A stretch of 64,000 bases of DNA from Rhizobium rhizogenes (GTDB lineage Bacteria > Pseudomonadota > Alphaproteobacteria > Rhizobiales > Rhizobiaceae), in the NCBI RefSeq assembly GCF_002005205.3, contig NZ_CP019702.2, positions 1,740,001-1,804,000 of the forward strand, written 5' to 3'. The notes beneath the pieces were generated by a model. The model saw only the letters and a list, made by a program, of their open reading frames with translations, did no database searches and was not told where the DNA came from. Position 1 is the first letter of the stretch. Each line of letters opens with the position of its first letter. Positions 54,148-63,396 of this stretch are shown in pieces. The translations under genes were made by a program, and so were the position numbers.

Positions 54148-55386
54148 TCAGAACACCCGGCCTTCCCTGAGATGCGTCGTGGTGCCATTGAGGTAATAGT
54201 CACCAATCACCCGCGCCTTGTGGGCAAGCGGATTGTGATTGTAGACCGTGCGGATGTTGCGCCAGTGGCGGTCGAAATTCCGGTCGCTCGATGTCGCCGA
54301 GCCGCCGCCGAGTTCATAGAGGTTGGTGGCGACGGTCAGCGAAAGCTGCGAGGCGATGATCTGGGTGCGGGCGGTGGCAAGCGAGCCTTCCAGCAGGGCT
54401 GCCTCAATGGCCTCTTCGTCACCATTTGCAAAGGCGGCAGCCGTTCGGTCGAGCGTTCTGGCCGCTTCGCGAATGAGCGTCTTGACGGCGAAAGCGCCGG
54501 CGCTGATTTCACCCAGCATCTTCTGCACGAAGGGATCCTGATTGGCGGTTTCCGCAGCGCTGTGAAGCGTGGTGCGCGCCTGGCGCAGAACATATTCCAC
54601 ACCGTCATTAAGCGCGCCCTGAACGGCGCCGGCGGCAGACGCGGCGAGATGCAACTGCCGCATGGCCGAGCTGTGGCGGCCGATCTGGGTGCCGAGCTTG
54701 CGGGTCGTCAGCTCATGCGGCAGCACCTCGACATTTTCAAGCAGCACACCGCCGCTTGCCGTCATGCGCTGGCCCATGCTGTCCCAGTCGTCGAGAATGG
54801 TGATGCCGGTGCGATCGAGCGGGATGAGCACGCCGATCGGCTGCTCGTCATCGCCAATGGCGCTGAAGGTGCCGAAATCGGCAAAGGCCGTGCCGGTAGC
54901 ATACCATTTGCGGCCGTTCAGCCGGTAGCGGTCGCCATCGGCACTCAGCCGCGTGGTGATCTCGCCGGGGCGTTTGGTGCCCTGTTCGGTGCTGGCGCCC
55001 GCAAAGAGCTTGCCGGCGAGGACATGTTCAAGATGCCGCCGGTCCTCCAGCTCGATGGGTGCAAGGGCGAGATTTTCGGTGAAATTGAAATGGCTGCGAA
55101 GCGCGTGCGGAATATTGCTGTCGGCTTCGCCGAGGATCATCAGCACTTCGATATAGTCGGCAATCGAGCCGCCCGGTCCGCCTTTGGCTTCGGGGACACG
55201 CAGCGTGCCGATCTTTGCCTCCTTGATAAGGGCGAAGATATCGAAGGGCAGTTCCCGCTGGCGCTCGCGGCGGGCGGCATCCCGGGCCGCGATAGCCGCA
55301 ATGTCCTTTGCCCGGGCCAGAATCTCGTCACGGCTAGGCACGCCGGAATTGTCGGTGGTGGTTGTCTGTAGTTTCGGATTGGACAT
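54148..55386 (-). CDS. SfnB/DszC-like flavin-dependent monooxygenase (acyl-CoA dehydrogenase fold)
   Basis: 412 residues with the acyl-CoA dehydrogenase fold but no canonical catalytic Glu segment; the C-terminus (HWRNIRTVYNHNPLAHKARVIGDYYLNG) is the signature of the DszC/SfnB/isobutylamine-monooxygenase group, where H and R side chains position the C4a-hydroperoxyflavin. DszC oxidises thioethers to sulfoxide and sulfone, the step before DszA. ATG 55386 is preceded by GGGAAA; a longer in-frame start at 55425 is possible. Confidence 0.88.
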   Translation of the reverse strand: MSNPKLQTTTTDNSGVPSRDEILARAKDIAAIAARDAARRERQRELPFDIFALIKEAKIGTLRVPEAKGGPGGSIADYIEVLMILGEADSNIPHALRSHFNFTENLALAPIELEDRRHLEHVLAGKLFAGASTEQGTKRPGEITTRLSADGDRYRLNGRKWYATGTAFADFGTFSAIGDDEQPIGVLIPLDRTGITILDDWDSMGQRMTASGGVLLENVEVLPHELTTRKLGTQIGRHSSAMRQLHLAASAAGAVQGALNDGVEYVLRQARTTLHSAAETANQDPFVQKMLGEISAGAFAVKTLIREAARTLDRTAAAFANGDEEAIEAALLEGSLATARTQIIASQLSLTVATNLYELGGGSATSSDRNFDRHWRNIRTVYNHNPLAHKARVIGDYYLNGTTTHLREGRVF

Positions 55387-55456
55387 TGCGGTTTTCCCGT
55401 GAGCGGATGTGATAGCCTGCGGCACAATCGCGCCGCAGGCATGTTCGTCTGGGCGA

Positions 55457-56512
55457 TCAGGCGACCGCGCGCGGCTTGAGTGCCGGGCGGTGTGCGGCCT
55501 CGAGATTGCGCGGCACGCGGCCTTCGACGGGATGGCTCGGATCGTTGAAACCGGGTGTCGAGGGATGGCCTGTTGTCACAAGGCTGTCGACCAGTGCTTC
55601 ATCTTCGGCATCGATTTTCACATCGAGGGCGCGGATATAGCCGTTCCAGTGCTCTTCGGTGCGCGGGCCGGTGATGGCGGCGGTGACGAATTTGTTGTTC
55701 AGCACCCAGGCGAGCGCGAAATCCGCCGCCGAAACGCCCTTTGAAGCGGCATGGGCCGCGACCTTCTGGGCGATTTCAACCGATTCCGGACGCCATTCCG
55801 TTTCCAGAACGCGCTTGTCGCCCCGGCCAACGCGGGTATCGGCACCCGGCTGTTCGCCCGGCTGATATTTGCCGGTCAGTACGCCGCGCGCGAGCGGTGA
55901 ATAGGACACGACACCAAGGCCATAATGATTGGCCGCCGGCAGCTGCTCGGCTTCGGCCGTGCGGTTGACGATGTTGTAGAGTGGCTGGCTGGCAACCGGC
56001 CGGTCGATGCCGAGCTGGTCGGCCAGATGCGAAATCTCGGCGATGCGCCAGCCGCGGAAATTCGAAACGCCGAAATAGCGCAGCTTGCCGGCGCGGATGA
56101 GATCGGCGATGGCGCGCACCGGCTCTTCCAGCGGCGCATCGAAGACGGCGCGGTGGAAATAGAGGATGTCGATATAGTCGGTGTTGAGGCGGCGCAGCGA
56201 ATTTTCGACGGTCTCGATCACCCATTTGCGCGAATGGCCGCCAAGGTTCGGGCCCTTGGTATGGGAATTGACGAATTTCGTCGCCAGAACCCAGTGATCG
56301 CGCGTGGACTTGATGCCGCGGCCAACGACCTCTTCCGACTTGCCGTCGTGATAGACATCGGCGGTGTCGATGAAGTTGATGCCCTGTTCGCGTGCCTTGT
56401 CGATGATGCGGAAGGCCACGTCATCCGGTGTCGGGCCTCCAAACATCATCGTGCCGAGGCTCAGCGGTGAAACTTTCAGCGCGCTGCGTCCGAGATAGCG
56501 ATAGTCGACCAT
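55457..56512 (-). CDS. Aldo/keto reductase
   Basis: 351-residue NADPH-dependent TIM-barrel oxidoreductase of the AKR/Tas type. The catalytic tetrad is visible: D49 and Y54 in FIDTADVYHDG, K79 in LATKF, and His in DILYFHRAVF. The C-terminal cofactor segment ITGPRTEEHW is also present. It lies between the SfnB-like gene and the importer ATPases; it may reduce a carbonyl product of C-S cleavage, which is inference. Confidence 0.9.
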   Translation of the reverse strand: MVDYRYLGRSALKVSPLSLGTMMFGGPTPDDVAFRIIDKAREQGINFIDTADVYHDGKSEEVVGRGIKSTRDHWVLATKFVNSHTKGPNLGGHSRKWVIETVENSLRRLNTDYIDILYFHRAVFDAPLEEPVRAIADLIRAGKLRYFGVSNFRGWRIAEISHLADQLGIDRPVASQPLYNIVNRTAEAEQLPAANHYGLGVVSYSPLARGVLTGKYQPGEQPGADTRVGRGDKRVLETEWRPESVEIAQKVAAHAASKGVSAADFALAWVLNNKFVTAAITGPRTEEHWNGYIRALDVKIDAEDEALVDSLVTTGHPSTPGFNDPSHPVEGRVPRNLEAAHRPALKPRAVA

Positions 56513-56530
56513 TATGGTTGCTCCTTTAAG

Positions 56531-57466
56531 TTATTGGGCATGGTGGCAGGCCACGGCGTGGTTTTTGCCGAAAAGGGTGTAATCCGGCGCTTTTTCGCGA
56601 CAGAGATCGGTGGCGAGCGGGCAGCGTGTGTGAAACCGGCAGCCGGATGGCGGATCGTGCGGGCTCGGCAGATCGCCGGAAATCGGTGCCGCCTGCTTGC
56701 GGCGGGCGGGATCGGGAACGGCAGCGAGAAGGGCGCGAGTATAAGGATGCTTCGGAGAAGCCCAGAGTTCCGATGTCGGTGCGCTTTCGACGATCTTGCC
56801 GAGATACATGACCAGCACGCGGTCGGAGAAATAACGCACCACGGACAGATCGTGGGAGACGAAGAGATAGGACAGCGAAAGCCGCTTTTTCATCTCCACC
56901 AGAAGATTGAGGATCTGCGCCTGTATCGAAAGATCGAGCGCCGAGACCGGCTCGTCGCAGACCACCAGTTCCGGTTCCAGAACCAGTGCGCGGGCAATGC
57001 CGATGCGCTGGCGCTGACCGCCGGAAAATTCATGCGGATAACGATCGAGCGAATCCGTGGGCAGGCCGACCTGCGCGACGATGGCTTCAACAATCTCCCG
57101 CTGGCGCGTCCGGTCGCCGATGCCGTGCACTTTCAGCGGCCCGGTAAGGATGGTGCGCACCGTCTGTCGCGGATTGAGGGAGGCGAAGGGATCCTGAAAG
57201 ATCATCTGGATGCGGCGGCGTATGCCGCGCAGCTGCGACGGCGTCATTGCCGTCACATCGGCACCCTTGAAGGTGATCCTGCCGGAAGACGGCTCGACCA
57301 GACGCATCAGCGACTTGCCGAGCGAGGATTTGCCGCAGCCGGATTCACCCACCAGCGCCACGGTTTCGCCCGCCTCGATATCAAGCGAGACGTCATCGAC
57401 GGCGCGCACGGTGCCGCGTCCGCCGGTATAGTGGGTGGAAAGACTATGCACTGACAAGAGCGTCAT
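56531..57466 (-). CDS. Dpp/Opp-type ABC importer ATPase (DppF-like)
   Basis: 311-residue ATPase with GESGCGKSSLGKSL, IFQDPFASLNPRQ, FSGGQRQRIGIARAL, LVVCDEPVSALD and VSHDLSVVRY, plus the C-terminal oligopeptide extension GCRFHTRCPLATDLC. ATG 57466 has AGGAGG upstream and overlaps the preceding ATPase by 23 bp. It is the last gene of the four-gene minus-strand importer operon 60420-56531. Confidence 0.93.
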   Translation of the reverse strand: MTLLSVHSLSTHYTGGRGTVRAVDDVSLDIEAGETVALVGESGCGKSSLGKSLMRLVEPSSGRITFKGADVTAMTPSQLRGIRRRIQMIFQDPFASLNPRQTVRTILTGPLKVHGIGDRTRQREIVEAIVAQVGLPTDSLDRYPHEFSGGQRQRIGIARALVLEPELVVCDEPVSALDLSIQAQILNLLVEMKKRLSLSYLFVSHDLSVVRYFSDRVLVMYLGKIVESAPTSELWASPKHPYTRALLAAVPDPARRKQAAPISGDLPSPHDPPSGCRFHTRCPLATDLCREKAPDYTLFGKNHAVACHHAQ

Positions 57467-58442
57467 CGGACACCTCCTGGGATGTGGGAGCAACGAAGGG
57501 GCAGGCGGCGTAGCGGCCTTCCGAAATCGGCCTCAGCGGCGGCACGAACTGCCCGCAGAAACCACGGGCGCTCGGACAGCGCGGCCGGAAGGCGCAACCG
57601 CGTTCGCCCGTGGCGGAAACGATGGAGCCGGGAATCTCGATGAGCGGCCCGTCGCGATAATGCTGGCCGTCTTCCGCGCGCGGCGAGGCGGCAAGCAGGC
57701 CGCGCGTATAGGGATGGTAGGGGTTGGAGAAAACCGGTTCCGGCAGCCCTTCCTCCACTTTACGGCCGGCATACATGACCATCACCCGGTCTGCCCATTG
57801 TGCCACGATGCCGAGATCATGGGTGATGAGGATGACCGCCATGTTGAGATCGCGGCGCAGATTGTCGAGCAGTTGCAGGATCTGCGCCTGTATCGTCACG
57901 TCAAGAGCCGTCGTCGCCTCGTCCGCGATCAGGAGTTTCGGATTGCAGGCAACGCCGATGGCGATCATCACACGCTGGCGCATGCCGCCGGAAAGCTGGT
58001 GCGGATAATCATCCACCCGGCGGCCGGCATCGGGGATGTTGACGAGGTCCAGCAGCTCGATGGCGCGTTTGCGCGCCTGATGCCGGTCGATCTTTTCATG
58101 GATGCGCAGCACCTCGATGATCTGTTCGCCGACCGTCAGCACGGGGTTGAGCGAGGTCATCGGCTCCTGAAAGATCATGCCGATATCCCGGCCGCGAATG
58201 CCGCGCCACTGCCGCTCGGAAAGCGGCAGCAGATCGCGGCCCTCGAGCAGAACCCGGCCGCCGGTCTTGGCGTGGGAGGGTAGGAGGCCGATCAGGCCAA
58301 GCGCCGTCAGCGATTTGCCGGAGCCGCTTTCGCCGACGATCGCCAGCATTTCGCCGGGGCTGACATCGAAACTGACGCCTTTGACCGGTTGGGTTGAGCC
58401 GAAGCTGACGGAGAGATCATGGACTTCGATCAGTTTGCTCAT
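57444..58442 (-). CDS. Dpp/Opp-type ABC importer ATPase (DppD-like)
   Basis: 332-residue ATPase with [56 protein letters not shown] and [10 protein letters not shown], plus the C-terminal [14 protein letters not shown] cluster, full length for the family. It shares 4 bp with the permease stop upstream. Works with the DppF-like partner at 56531. Confidence 0.93.
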   Translation of the reverse strand: MSKLIEVHDLSVSFGSTQPVKGVSFDVSPGEMLAIVGESGSGKSLTALGLIGLLPSHAKTGGRVLLEGRDLLPLSERQWRGIRGRDIGMIFQEPMTSLNPVLTVGEQIIEVLRIHEKIDRHQARKRAIELLDLVNIPDAGRRVDDYPHQLSGGMRQRVMIAIGVACNPKLLIADEATTALDVTIQAQILQLLDNLRRDLNMAVILITHDLGIVAQWADRVMVMYAGRKVEEGLPEPVFSNPYHPYTRGLLAASPRAEDGQHYRDGPLIEIPGSIVSATGERGCAFRPRCPSARGFCGQFVPPLRPISEGRYAACPFVAPTSQEVSDDALVSA

Positions 58443-59434
58443 CGGCGTTCCTCCGAAAAACGAGGGTTGAGCGCATCGTTGAGGCCATCGCTGATGAGGT
58501 TCAGCGAAATGACGGTGAAGACGATGGCAAGACCGGGAAGGGCGGTCAGATACCAGGCCGTGCGGATGACATCACGGCCGGAACCGATCATCGAACCCCA
58601 GGAGACACGGTTGGGATCGCCAAGCCCCATGAAGGACAGCGCTGCTTCCATGAGAATCGCGCCCGCCACCATGACGGATGAGGTGACGATGATCGGTGGC
58701 AGCGCATTGGGCAGGATTTCCTGAAACACGATGCGGGCATGGCCATAACCGAGGCTGCGCGCGGCGAGCACATAGTCCTTTTCGCGGATGGCGCGGAATT
58801 CCGCACGGGTAAGACGCGCAACGAGCGGCCAGGTGATGATGCCGATGGCTGACGTGACCGTGGTGACAGACGGCTGGGCGATGGCGACCAGCACCACCAA
58901 GAGCACGAAATTTGGCAAGGTCTGGAAGATTTCGATGAGCTTGACGAGGATATCATCAATGACGCCGCCGAAATAACCGGCGAAGGCGCCAACCGCGATG
59001 CCGATGGTGAGCCCGATCAGCGTTGCCACGACACCGACGGTGAGCGAAATGCGCGCGCCATGCACGATGCCGGCCAGAACATCCCGGCCCATGGAATCGG
59101 TTCCGAGCGGATAGGCTGCATTCTGGCCCGGCCACAGGAACGGGCGGGCCACCATTTCCAGGGGATCGCCGGGATAGATCAACGGGGCGATCAGTGCGGT
59201 GACGATGACGGTGGCGAGAAACAGCAGCCCGACGATGGCATTGGGATTGGTGAGGAAGATTTTCAGTTCGCGCCGCAGTCCACGTCGCGGCACGGAGACG
59301 GAGCGGGCCGAAAGCGCATCCGGGGCATGGATATAAGGCCAGGCCTTTTCTTCCGGCTTTTTCGGTTTGGGATTGGTCTCTTCAGCGCCAAGTTCGGCCG
59401 TGTTGAGAACCGCTGTCGTGTGGGAGGAATTCAT
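58439..59434 (-). CDS. Dpp/Opp-type ABC importer permease (DppC-like)
   Basis: 331-residue permease with a 55-residue cytoplasmic N-terminal extension rich in Lys/Glu/Pro before the first TM (AIVGLLFLATVIVTALIAPLI). The family motif is GTDSMGRDVLAGIVHGARISL, the EAA loop is VLAARSLGYGHARIVFQEILP, and the end is NLISDGLNDALNPRFSE. It overlaps its neighbours by 4 bp on each side. Confidence 0.93.
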   Translation of the reverse strand: MNSSHTTAVLNTAELGAEETNPKPKKPEEKAWPYIHAPDALSARSVSVPRRGLRRELKIFLTNPNAIVGLLFLATVIVTALIAPLIYPGDPLEMVARPFLWPGQNAAYPLGTDSMGRDVLAGIVHGARISLTVGVVATLIGLTIGIAVGAFAGYFGGVIDDILVKLIEIFQTLPNFVLLVVLVAIAQPSVTTVTSAIGIITWPLVARLTRAEFRAIREKDYVLAARSLGYGHARIVFQEILPNALPPIIVTSSVMVAGAILMEAALSFMGLGDPNRVSWGSMIGSGRDVIRTAWYLTALPGLAIVFTVISLNLISDGLNDALNPRFSEERR

Positions 59435-60420
59435 CGGCTTTCTCCGATGCGGGGGTCAAGCCATGCCTGCAACAGGTCCACGGCCGCATTGACGATGATG
59501 ACGACGAGGGAGGAGAGAAGCAGAATGCCAAGCAGCACGCTGAAATCCCGTGCCATGACGGCTTCGAAAGCGAGGCGGCCAAGGCCCGGCCAGCTGAAGA
59601 CGGTTTCAACCACGACGGCGCCGCCGAGCAGGCCGCCAATATGCATGCCGGCCATGGTGGTGATGGGGATGAGCGCGTTGCGCAGGATGTGGCGCGTGGT
59701 GAGCCTGATCGGCGAAACGCCCTTGGCACGCGCCGTGCGCACATAGTCCTGGGATTTCACTTCCAGCATCGCCGCGCGGGTGAGGCGGGCATAAATAGCC
59801 AGAAAATAAAGCGCCAGCGACAGGGCAGGGAGCACGATGTAACGCAGCCTGTCGAGAAAGGCTGAAAAGCCGGTAAGGCTGCTGCCGATGGTGCTGTCAC
59901 CGCCGGACGGAAGCCAGCCGAGCTTGACCGAAAAGGTCAGGATCAGCATCAGGCCGATCCAGAAACCCGGTACGGAATAAAAGATCAGTGAGCCAATCGA
60001 AATGATCCGGTCCGGCAGCTTGCCGGAGAAGAGCGCCATGATGGAGCCGAGGAACACGCCGACGAAGATCGCGATACCAAGGGCTGCGCCCATCAGCGCA
60101 AGCGTGCCGGGCAGGCGCTGGCCGATAAGGTCTGCCACCGGCATGCCGTATCGCGGCGAAAAACCAAGGCTGAACTGGGCCAGATTGCCGAGATAGTTCA
60201 TCAGCTGATGCAGAACCGGCAAATCCAGTCCAAAGCGGGAGCGTATTTCCGCCATGGTCTCGACGGTTGCCGAACCCGCTTCCGCTGCCAGCACATCGGC
60301 GGCATCGCCGGGCGCCAGCTGCAGCAGGAAGAAGTTCAGGATGACGATACCGAGAACCGTCGGAATGGCCTGAATGGCCACCCGTCTTGCCTGCGATAAA
60401 ATCCGTTTCGAATTCGACAT
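59431..60420 (-). CDS. Dpp/Opp-type ABC importer permease (DppB-like)
   Basis: 329-residue permease. The first TM is AIPTVLGIVILNFFLLQLAPGDAAD, the EAA loop is RTARAKGVSPIRLTTRHILRN, and the last segment is GGAVVVETVFSWPGLGRLAFEAVMARD. First gene of the importer operon, divergent from the binding-protein gene at 60691. It is the only permease set in the sulfur-type locus, so it probably serves all three binding-protein paralogues. Confidence 0.93.
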   Translation of the reverse strand: MSNSKRILSQARRVAIQAIPTVLGIVILNFFLLQLAPGDAADVLAAEAGSATVETMAEIRSRFGLDLPVLHQLMNYLGNLAQFSLGFSPRYGMPVADLIGQRLPGTLALMGAALGIAIFVGVFLGSIMALFSGKLPDRIISIGSLIFYSVPGFWIGLMLILTFSVKLGWLPSGGDSTIGSSLTGFSAFLDRLRYIVLPALSLALYFLAIYARLTRAAMLEVKSQDYVRTARAKGVSPIRLTTRHILRNALIPITTMAGMHIGGLLGGAVVVETVFSWPGLGRLAFEAVMARDFSVLLGILLLSSLVVIIVNAAVDLLQAWLDPRIGESR

Positions 60421-60475
60421 CGGCTCCAGTCCGTAAGCGTGGGAAACATAAAATCAGCCTCGAAAGGCGTGAGCA

Positions 60476-60488
60476 TTAGTTGACTAAT
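60476..60488. promoter_or_regulatory. Candidate operator in the divergent importer/binding-protein region
   Basis: TTAGTTGACTAAT is a near-palindrome (TTAGTT-G-ACTAA) in the AT-rich 270-bp region 60421-60690. It resembles 22032-22044 upstream of the first LLM gene. AAGGAGAGGG at 60675-60684 is the ribosome site of the binding protein. Confidence 0.4.
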
Positions 60489-60690
60489 TTTATGGAATTT
60501 GTCAAAGAGTAATAGAATTATTTTCTGAAATTTACGGAAATATGCGCCATAAAGAAAAGATAATTCCTAATTATGAGAATGGTTGGTTCTTCATGCCAAA
60601 CTCACTCTCCTCTGCGGAACAAACTTCTTCCTAAGCGCGACCGTTCAGTTTGCCGGTTTTTTGCCGGTTCAATCAAGGAGAGGGTATCGC

Positions 60691-62298
60691 ATGACTATTT
60701 TCAACCAGACGACGCGGCGAGGTTTCCTGCTGGCCTCGGTGGCGCTTGGCGTGGTGTCTTTGCCGGGGCTGAAGCTACGCGCGGCGGAGCCGGCAAGTGG
60801 TGGCACGGCCACCCTGCTCATCTCATCGGAACCGCCGGTGCTGACGACGATCGCGCATACGGCCTATAATTCCGTCTATATATCGCCAAAGGTGACCGAA
60901 GGTCTGCTGACCTATGATTTCGATCTCAATCCCAAGCCGCTGCTGGCCAAATCATGGGATGTGAGCGCGGATGGCCTGCGTTATACCTTCAAGCTGAGAC
61001 CCGGCGTAAAGTGGCATGACGGCAAGCCGTTTACATCAGCCGATGTGGCTTTCTCCATCAATACCATCAAGGAAGTGCATCCGCGCGGCCGTAATACATT
61101 CCTGAACCTCACAAGCGTCGAGACGCCTGATGAGTTGACGGCGGTTCTGGTTCTTTCCAAACCAGCGCCATACCTGATAACGGCGCTCGCCGCCGCCGAA
61201 ACGCCCATCGTGCCGAAACATCTCTATGAAGGTACGAAAGTCACCGAAAACCCGGTCAATCTCGCCCCCATCGGCACCGGCCCGTTCAAGTTCAAGGAGT
61301 GGGTGCGCGGCAGCCATATCGTTTTCGAGCGCAATGCCGATTATTGGGATGCGCCGCGCCCCTATCTCGACAAGCTGATCGTCCGCTTCATTCCCGACGC
61401 TTCCGCTCGCGCGATTGCCATTGAAACCGGCGAGATCGATCTCGCCCCCAGCACGCCGGTCGCCTATAGCGATCTCGACCGCTTGAAAGAGCTTCCGAGC
61501 CTCGGTTTTGAGACAAACGGCTATCAATATTCGAATTCCGTCAGCCGCGTGGAGTTCAATCTCGAAAAGGATGTGTTCAAGGATGTGCGCGTCCGTCGCG
61601 CCTTCGCGCATGTGATCGACCGCAACGTCATCTTCAACACCGTTAATTACGGTTACGGCGCGACCATCACCGGCCCGATTAATCCGAAGCTGACGAAATG
61701 GTTCGTGGATGATCTGAAAACCTATCCGATCGATCTGAAGGCCGCCGAAGCGCTTCTCGATGAGGCCGGATACAAGCGCGGTGCGGATGGCATCCGTTTC
61801 AAGCTCAATCTGGATTACGTGCCCAGCACCGAAGCCTATCCGCGCGGCGCGGATTATATTCGCCAGGCGCTGGCGAAAGTCGGCGTCGACGTGACGGTGC
61901 GCACGCAGGATTTCGCCACCTATACCAAGCGCATCTACACGGATCGCGATTTCGATTTTGCCTATGAGGGCATGAGCAATCTCTTCGATCCGACCGTCGG
62001 CGTGCAACGGCTTTATTGGTCGAAGAACTTCAAGAAGGGCGTGCCTTTCTCCAATGGTGCGGCTTACAGCAATCCGAAGGTGGATGCGCTTCTCGAAGCC
62101 GCCGCCATCGAGATCGATCCGGACAAGCGCGTTGCGCAATGGAAGGAAATCCAGCAGATCCTCGTAGAGGACGTACCGGCCATCGATATCGTTGCAGCAC
62201 CAGAAATTACCATCTTCAACAAGCGTATCGCCGATCACACCATCGGCGCCGAAGGTGTGGCGGGAAGCCTCGCCTTCGCGCATATCGCCGCATCCTGA
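60691..62298 (+). CDS. ABC importer substrate-binding protein (SBP family 5), paralogue C
   Basis: 535-residue periplasmic binding protein with a Tat-type signal (TTRRGFLLASVALGVVSLPGL). Landmarks are LLTYDFDLNPKPLLAKSWD, RPGVKWHDGKPFTSADVAFSI, IKEVHPRGRNTF and GTGPFKFKEWVRGSH. ATG 60691 was chosen for AAGGAGAGGG upstream. It is divergent from the importer permeases, its natural partners, and 66 bp upstream of a DszB-like gene. Confidence 0.93.
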   Translation: MTIFNQTTRRGFLLASVALGVVSLPGLKLRAAEPASGGTATLLISSEPPVLTTIAHTAYNSVYISPKVTEGLLTYDFDLNPKPLLAKSWDVSADGLRYTFKLRPGVKWHDGKPFTSADVAFSINTIKEVHPRGRNTFLNLTSVETPDELTAVLVLSKPAPYLITALAAAETPIVPKHLYEGTKVTENPVNLAPIGTGPFKFKEWVRGSHIVFERNADYWDAPRPYLDKLIVRFIPDASARAIAIETGEIDLAPSTPVAYSDLDRLKELPSLGFETNGYQYSNSVSRVEFNLEKDVFKDVRVRRAFAHVIDRNVIFNTVNYGYGATITGPINPKLTKWFVDDLKTYPIDLKAAEALLDEAGYKRGADGIRFKLNLDYVPSTEAYPRGADYIRQALAKVGVDVTVRTQDFATYTKRIYTDRDFDFAYEGMSNLFDPTVGVQRLYWSKNFKKGVPFSNGAAYSNPKVDALLEAAAIEIDPDKRVAQWKEIQQILVEDVPAIDIVAAPEITIFNKRIADHTIGAEGVAGSLAFAHIAAS

Positions 62299-62364
62299 TC
62301 GTTTCACCAGACCCGGCCCCTTTGCTGCGGGCCGGGACTTTTCCCTTTCATCGAGGACAAAGCC

Positions 62365-63396
62365 ATGAGCACGTCACTTTCTGAAATCTGGTACACACGC
62401 TGCCCGGTGCCCACGCCCGTGGGACTGGCGGCGCAGCTCGGTTATCTCGGGCAGACCTTCGAGGAGGTCGGCATATCGCTGAAATCCATCATCGATTCGC
62501 CTGACCGTTCCGTTCGCCAAAGCCATTTCAACCACACGCTGGAATGGTCCTTCCGCCATGGCGGCAATGTGCCACCCATCCGCGCCCGTTCGGAAGGGCG
62601 CAATACGCGCCTTGTCGGCATTACCTGGACGGATGAGTTTCAGGCAATCATCACCCTGCCGGAAACCGGTATCCGCGCAGTTGCCGATCTTGTCGGTTGC
62701 CGTTTCGGCGTGCCGCGCAGGCCGGAAGGCATTGTCGATTTCATGCGGGCGACGGCGCTGAAGGGGATCGTCTCGGCGCTTTCGCTGGAAGGGCTGACGG
62801 TAGAGGATGTCGAACTGAAGGATATCGTCATCACGGATTCGGTGCTGGCCTCGCAGGAAGGACCGTCGCTTTTCGGGCTGAAGCGCCGGCAGTCTTTCGG
62901 TGAGGAGATCATCGCGCTGCTGCGGGGTGAGGTCGATGCGATCTTCGTCAAGGGAACGGCGGGTATTGCTGCCGCCAATCTGGTCGGTGCGGTGCAGGTG
63001 GTGGAATTCGGTTTTCACCCCGATCCGAAAATACGCATCAATTCCGGTTCGCCCCGGGTGCTGACGGTTGATGGGCGGCTTGCCGATGAGCGTCCCGATC
63101 TGGTGGAGCGGCTGGTTGCCGCCATCGGCAAAGCCTCGCTCTGGGCGGAGCAGCATCCGGAAGAAACCCGTCGTTTTATTGCCCGTGAGGCCGGCGCGAC
63201 GGAGGAACAGGTTCTGGCCGCCAACGGGCCGGAGGTCCACCGCCATCTCGGCCTTGGCCTTGATGCGGACCTTGTCGCCGCTGTCGGTCACTACAAGGAT
63301 TTCCTTCATCAATGGGGTTTCCTTGAAAACGACTTCAATCTCGGCGAATGGATTGACGATCGTTTCGTGACGGCAAGTGAAAGGGCGGTGGCATGA
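62365..63396 (+). CDS. DszB-like sulfinate desulfinase homologue 2
   Basis: 343 residues, no signal peptide, paralogue of 24979. YTRCPVPTPVGLAAQLGYL carries C13 at the DszB Cys27 position; SHFNHTLEWSFRHGGNVPP carries H54 and R64 at the His60/Arg70 positions. The rest has the SsuA-like two-lobed fold (FHPDPKIRINSG; DERPDLVERLVAAI). A cytosolic location and a complete triad argue for an enzyme that releases sulfite from a sulfinate rather than a transport protein. Its stop overlaps the ATG of a DszC-like gene (ATGA), so the two act together. Confidence 0.78.
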   Translation: MSTSLSEIWYTRCPVPTPVGLAAQLGYLGQTFEEVGISLKSIIDSPDRSVRQSHFNHTLEWSFRHGGNVPPIRARSEGRNTRLVGITWTDEFQAIITLPETGIRAVADLVGCRFGVPRRPEGIVDFMRATALKGIVSALSLEGLTVEDVELKDIVITDSVLASQEGPSLFGLKRRQSFGEEIIALLRGEVDAIFVKGTAGIAAANLVGAVQVVEFGFHPDPKIRINSGSPRVLTVDGRLADERPDLVERLVAAIGKASLWAEQHPEETRRFIAREAGATEEQVLAANGPEVHRHLGLGLDADLVAAVGHYKDFLHQWGFLENDFNLGEWIDDRFVTASERAVA

